Source: Arctopsyche grandis
Taxonomy: Eukaryota; Arthropoda; Insecta; Trichoptera; Hydropsychidae
Direction of reading: 5' to 3'
Length of the DNA: 64,000 nt
Assembly: GCF_051622035.1 (NCBI RefSeq)
Contig: NC_135360.1
Span: 15,938,501 to 16,002,500, forward strand
Position numbers and translations under genes: made by a program. Positions 60,327 through 64,000 of this stretch are shown here, piece by piece. The notes under the pieces were generated by a model, which saw only the letters and a list, made by a program, of their open reading frames with translations, was not told the origin of the DNA and did no database searches. Positions within the stretch are counted from its first letter, which is position 1. The number at the start of each line of letters is the position of its first letter.

Positions 60327-60600
60327 TTAATTTGGACCATTGGACAACATACAAACTCCAGTTTTAAGCAGACGAAAAGTTGAGAAAATGAGTTTCGAGA
60401 TATTGCAAGTTGGTAAAACGGAGCGTATATTAGTCAAATAGGCTAAAAATCTACACTCACTGATGTGAAAAACATCACAATCAAGCACAGCAGCAACAAT
60501 TTCACTAAGAAGACGTATAGCTTTTGGAATAGGAGCCATCCGATAATGAACTGTGCGGGCAGGAGGTGCAACCATCAAATGACGATGTCTACCTCGCGGG
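60327..60600 (-). repeat. Repeat fragment with an open frame shared with 46.5 kb
   Basis: On the minus strand a frame of about 90 codons includes MVAPPARTVHYRMAPIPKA, similar to MVPPSRTELYGMAPIEKA at 46.5 kb. The adjacent block (GAGTTTCGAGATATTGCAAG, plus strand) recurs at 48.85 kb. Two-locus similarity suggests a mobile-element relic; no domain was recognised. Confidence 0.4.
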
Positions 60601-60607
60601 TCTGGGT

Positions 60608-60837
60608 CACTGCAAGGAAATTGACTTGATAGTAAGTCGAAAGAAAATTTAAATAGATTTGTCGACTCGTCGCTAACGTAGGTCGAGATTATCTATCTCT
60701 TTCATCATAATCCAACCCTGGCACATGGTAAAGATCTTTCAAATCTCTAACCCCGACCTACGCTAATGACGAGTCGACAAATCGATTTTAATTTTTTCCA
60801 TCCTTCGACTTTCCATCAAGTCACTTTCCTTGCAGTA
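60608..60837. mobile_element. Palindromic MITE, CACTGCAAGG ends
   Basis: Arms start CACTGCAAGGAAATTGACTT and, inverted, TACTGCAAGGAAAGTGACTT. They continue through GATTTGTCGACTCGTC and CGTAGGTCG, meeting near 60715. About 230 bp. No clear TSD. Confidence 0.65.
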
Positions 60838-63800
60838 ACGGTCACCGCTACCTTACACATAATTATTAGGTGCATAAAGTCTCAACTTTTCCAGCAACGA
60901 TGTGCATGACGTATTACCACATTTAAGCTGGAGAACAAAACGAATTAATGACAAGTTTCTCCGAAGTTCAATGGAATTATACCCAAGCATAAAATAATAT
61001 AATATATATTCATGTTTAGTTATATATTTTAATATATGTACAAATATAATGAAAGTAGAAAAATGTAATTTACTTCAAGGGATAATTGCATGCTTTCCAA
61101 ATGCAAAAATCCAGTCATTAATTACACCAACACAGACGCTACATAAACATAAAGGTGGATGAATTGCTTTTCGAATGAAATTTAAAAAAAAAATTGACTA
61201 ACATTTCATACACAAGCACCCAAATGTTATGCGAAAATATATATAACAATTAACACAAATCATCTATGTATGTATGATGTTCAGTTTGACACAGATTATA
61301 GGTAATTTTAGCGTGTCAAGGTTGTTTATATAATGTCTTGTTTATTGATTGCATTAGTTCGATGTCACAATGTTATAGTTTGTGACCCGAGTTGCTTTTT
61401 ACGAAACAGGTCTCAACGTTTATAAATTCACAAACTCTTCCGAAACACTGCAACGAATCGAAAACAAGCCAGTATGATAAAAAGTTTTCGAGGACGACCT
61501 AATATGACGGTAACCCGAAACTATGGAGGCGACGAAAGTTTAATCAAAACGATTTAAATAGCCCGAACGCTTGCCGGATCGAAACGGAGCAGACCGGCAA
61601 TAAAAGATGCTGCAACCGAGCAGATGGTCCTAGAACGAGCGTTCTGGTCTGGAGCAACCGCTACCTACAGTCAATATTATCATTTCATAATAGAGCAACA
61701 ACGAGCGATCAATAAATCACCGTGACACGCGATTGCCCAATGCACTAAATTGCGCTGCGGATGCTTGATCACGGTGCGTTTGGATGTAAAGTACATGGAC
61801 TGAACAGGCGGAATAAAAATTGTTCATATATGCGAAATGGGCGTCATATTTCTGCCCTGAATCCCCCCTCCGGTGTTGAAGACGTGTGCTGCTGGATGTA
61901 AAGACTTTTGAAAAATTGGCATGGTTACTGTACGTATATTTATATACAAAAGTAGATATTATACAGGTATAACAACAGTTCACTAACGTGAAATTTCCAT
62001 ACGCACGTGTATCTTCGCGTAGGTGTTACATATGAAACGCGGTGAATGCTTTGAATGGAGATGTTTTTCTTCCCCATTGTGTACGTTTATGTACGTGCTG
62101 CAGATGCTCTCAACCTTGATAGCAGTTTTTATTACTCGCAGGCATCCCTTTTTTAGTAAGGAACACAAGGGTCATGGAAAGTTAATGCTTTCTTTGGCGA
62201 AAAAAATATGGAAAACAATATTTAATTCGAAACTAAGAATATTAATATTTATAAAAGCCTCTTATATATTTCACTTCGCTAATAATTCAATATAAATATA
62301 ATAAAATACTTTATTTGTGTTTTCTAATTCCAAAATTTACGTATAAATTAATATAATTAATTAATAAAAAAATTAAAAGACAAATGTTTTACAAGAATGT
62401 TCCAATACAATATTACATATTATAATTTAAAATACAAATGTTACAAACACATTTGAGAGCTACAAATAGAACTTCTGATAATCACTCTCAGGTGTGAAAA
62501 AATATGTGAAAAGTACAAGAAAAGTGGAACATGTCCGTAATACGATCGTATACATATGTACGTGAAAAACAATGCAACGTAATTTTGCGGAAAACGTGGC
62601 AGATTCATGAGACGTATTAAAAAAATGATCAAATAGGAAATAGCATTCAATTGTGTTAATTTTTTCAATGTGAACTTAAGATAAGAATAGTAACGATTTT
62701 CGCAAGCAAACGTTCGAAAAAAAAACGTACAAGTGAAATGACATTTATGTATACCCAACAGAGCAGGAAAATGGGCAATTTTCTTAGAAGAGGGATGATA
62801 AGCCAAAATTTCATAAATATTAACATATGTGTGTTTTGGGTTTCACACTGAAATTTCATTTTATTTGTCACAATTTATAACGGAAAGTAAAATCTGGTTC
62901 TTCACACACGGCTTACTCCTTTTGTTGACATGATGACAGCATTCTCATACTCGTACTTCTTTCTTTAAATGCTCAATCGTCGCGTGATCTCAATGGAGGA
63001 AAAGAAAATCCTCTTAAAAGTGCACTTAACATTCCAAACTGACTATGCATAAATCACATTCAATGAAATTTAGGCCAAGTTTAATAATCTAATATACAAC
63101 TTATACATACTTATCTACATACATACATATATAAAAAAGTTAACATATCCCGGATGCGTTGCACAACACTACAAAATAAGGTACATATGAATGGCACGTA
63201 ATTGTAATGGAATACGTACATAATATGTATAGAAACAAATTTAAAGAAACGTCTTATACTGGATTCTAGACAGTAACGATTTTAAAATACTACCAGTCTG
63301 GACGGTTTCCTGGTCGATTTCAGGTCCGGAACACGTACTGTTTGTTGCACAAAACGGTTCATAAAACAGAAAAGTCTAGACTGAAAACCTGCAGAGTGTA
63401 CATATGTATGTATATATTATACATGCATTTATAATATTTATTCAAAGAAGAACCGACATGCAACTTCCCATAAATCCAATCTGTTTCCAATTTTTTATGA
63501 AGCTGCAAACGACGTTAATATAAAAACATACATACTGACGAATGTCTACCTGTCGATTTTTCCAGTACTCGTTACAATTTAATTATAACTTTTAGATATA
63601 AAAAATAAATTTGTAACTTTCCCGAAATTGTGTTGTGATAAGAGTCGCTACAAATTCGACCTCCACTCGTGAAAAACATCGAACGCGAAACACGCGAATT
63701 AAATTATTTCATTTTATATACCCATACATACGTACATATTTTCACAAATAACATAAAAATTTGAATGGCCTTGAAAAAAACTAAGATTTTTTGATTAATA

Positions 63801-64000
63801 AAATAAAAATGAATAAATGTGAGCCGTTTATTCATATGTGTACATAATGAATATACAAATGAAAACTGAACAAAATTTGGTATACCTACACATAATATCA
63901 TCTAAAACCATCGCTTCAAGCGCCAAATACATACATATAATAAAGCTTTTTCATTTCAGAAATATGATACTGCCGAATTATTATAACTATTTACATAGAC
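60838..64000. other. Stretch without recognised features
   Basis: 3.2 kb with microsatellites only (ACATATGTA near 62555 and 63400). 61.55-61.75 kb is slightly richer in GC but shows no recognisable frame. No gene or delimited element seen. Confidence 0.3.

Overview
The window looks like insect nuclear DNA. It is AT-rich, genes are interrupted by introns with GT..AG borders, and there are many ACATATGTAC/TATA microsatellites. Non-autonomous transposons and tRNA-derived SINEs are everywhere, and the two recognisable proteins are animal housekeeping proteins. Order and species cannot be fixed from the sequence. Nothing bacterial or viral was seen, and most open frames are noise in AT-rich DNA.

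Genes. Two genes can be reconstructed exon by exon, both on the minus strand. (1) DCTN5 (dynactin p25) is complete: four coding exons in 2909-3705 encoding 181 residues. (2) A YPEL1-4-type Yippee-like gene is complete: coding exons at 34928-35029, 11207-11250, 10962-11070 and 10779-10868, encoding 114 residues with the exact C-x2-C-x52-C-x2-C zinc signature. Its first coding intron is about 23.7 kb and holds most of the mobile DNA in the left half. GC-rich islands at 55.4-55.8, 46.3-46.4 and 22.4-22.7 kb carry splice-like borders and may be 5' untranslated or alternative first exons of this gene (inference). A possible first coding exon of a third minus-strand gene lies at 509-613. The order along the minus strand is therefore YPEL, DCTN5, unknown gene. 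DCTN5 carries out dynein/dynactin transport and YPEL is a small zinc-binding nuclear/centrosomal protein; nothing here links them functionally.

Mobile DNA. Many insertions can be delimited by target-site duplications (TSDs) read directly. hAT-type elements with 8-bp TSDs: 28108-28801, 44252-44877, 49325-50059, 44950-45903, 17615-18738 and 27612-27743. Palindromic, MULE-like elements with 9-bp TSDs: 16166-17070, 17821-18218 and 47929-48304. A piggyBac-like element at TTAA: 44883-46082. A solo LTR with 4-bp TSD: 27355-27808. Three LINE 3' fragments have retroposition TSDs: 840-1113, 40549-40716 and 43679-43860. Two non-LTR reverse-transcriptase relics are at 37461-38340 and 12707-12892. A tRNA-derived SINE family has at least eight copies.

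Three places are nested insertions whose order can be read: 17615-18738 (three levels), 27355-27808 (two levels) and 44244-46089 (an element inserted exactly into the TSD of an older one, then invaded twice more). A decayed satellite-like family with a period near 143 bp and a recurrent CCGGAAGT motif occurs at 15.6, 35.2-36.3, 43.0-44.0 and 54.3-55.0 kb. The rest, notably 5.8-10.8, 18.7-22.4, 38.3-42.6, 50.1-53.6 and 60.8-64.0 kb, is AT-rich sequence in which no gene was recognised; 5.8-10.8 kb may be the YPEL 3' untranslated region.
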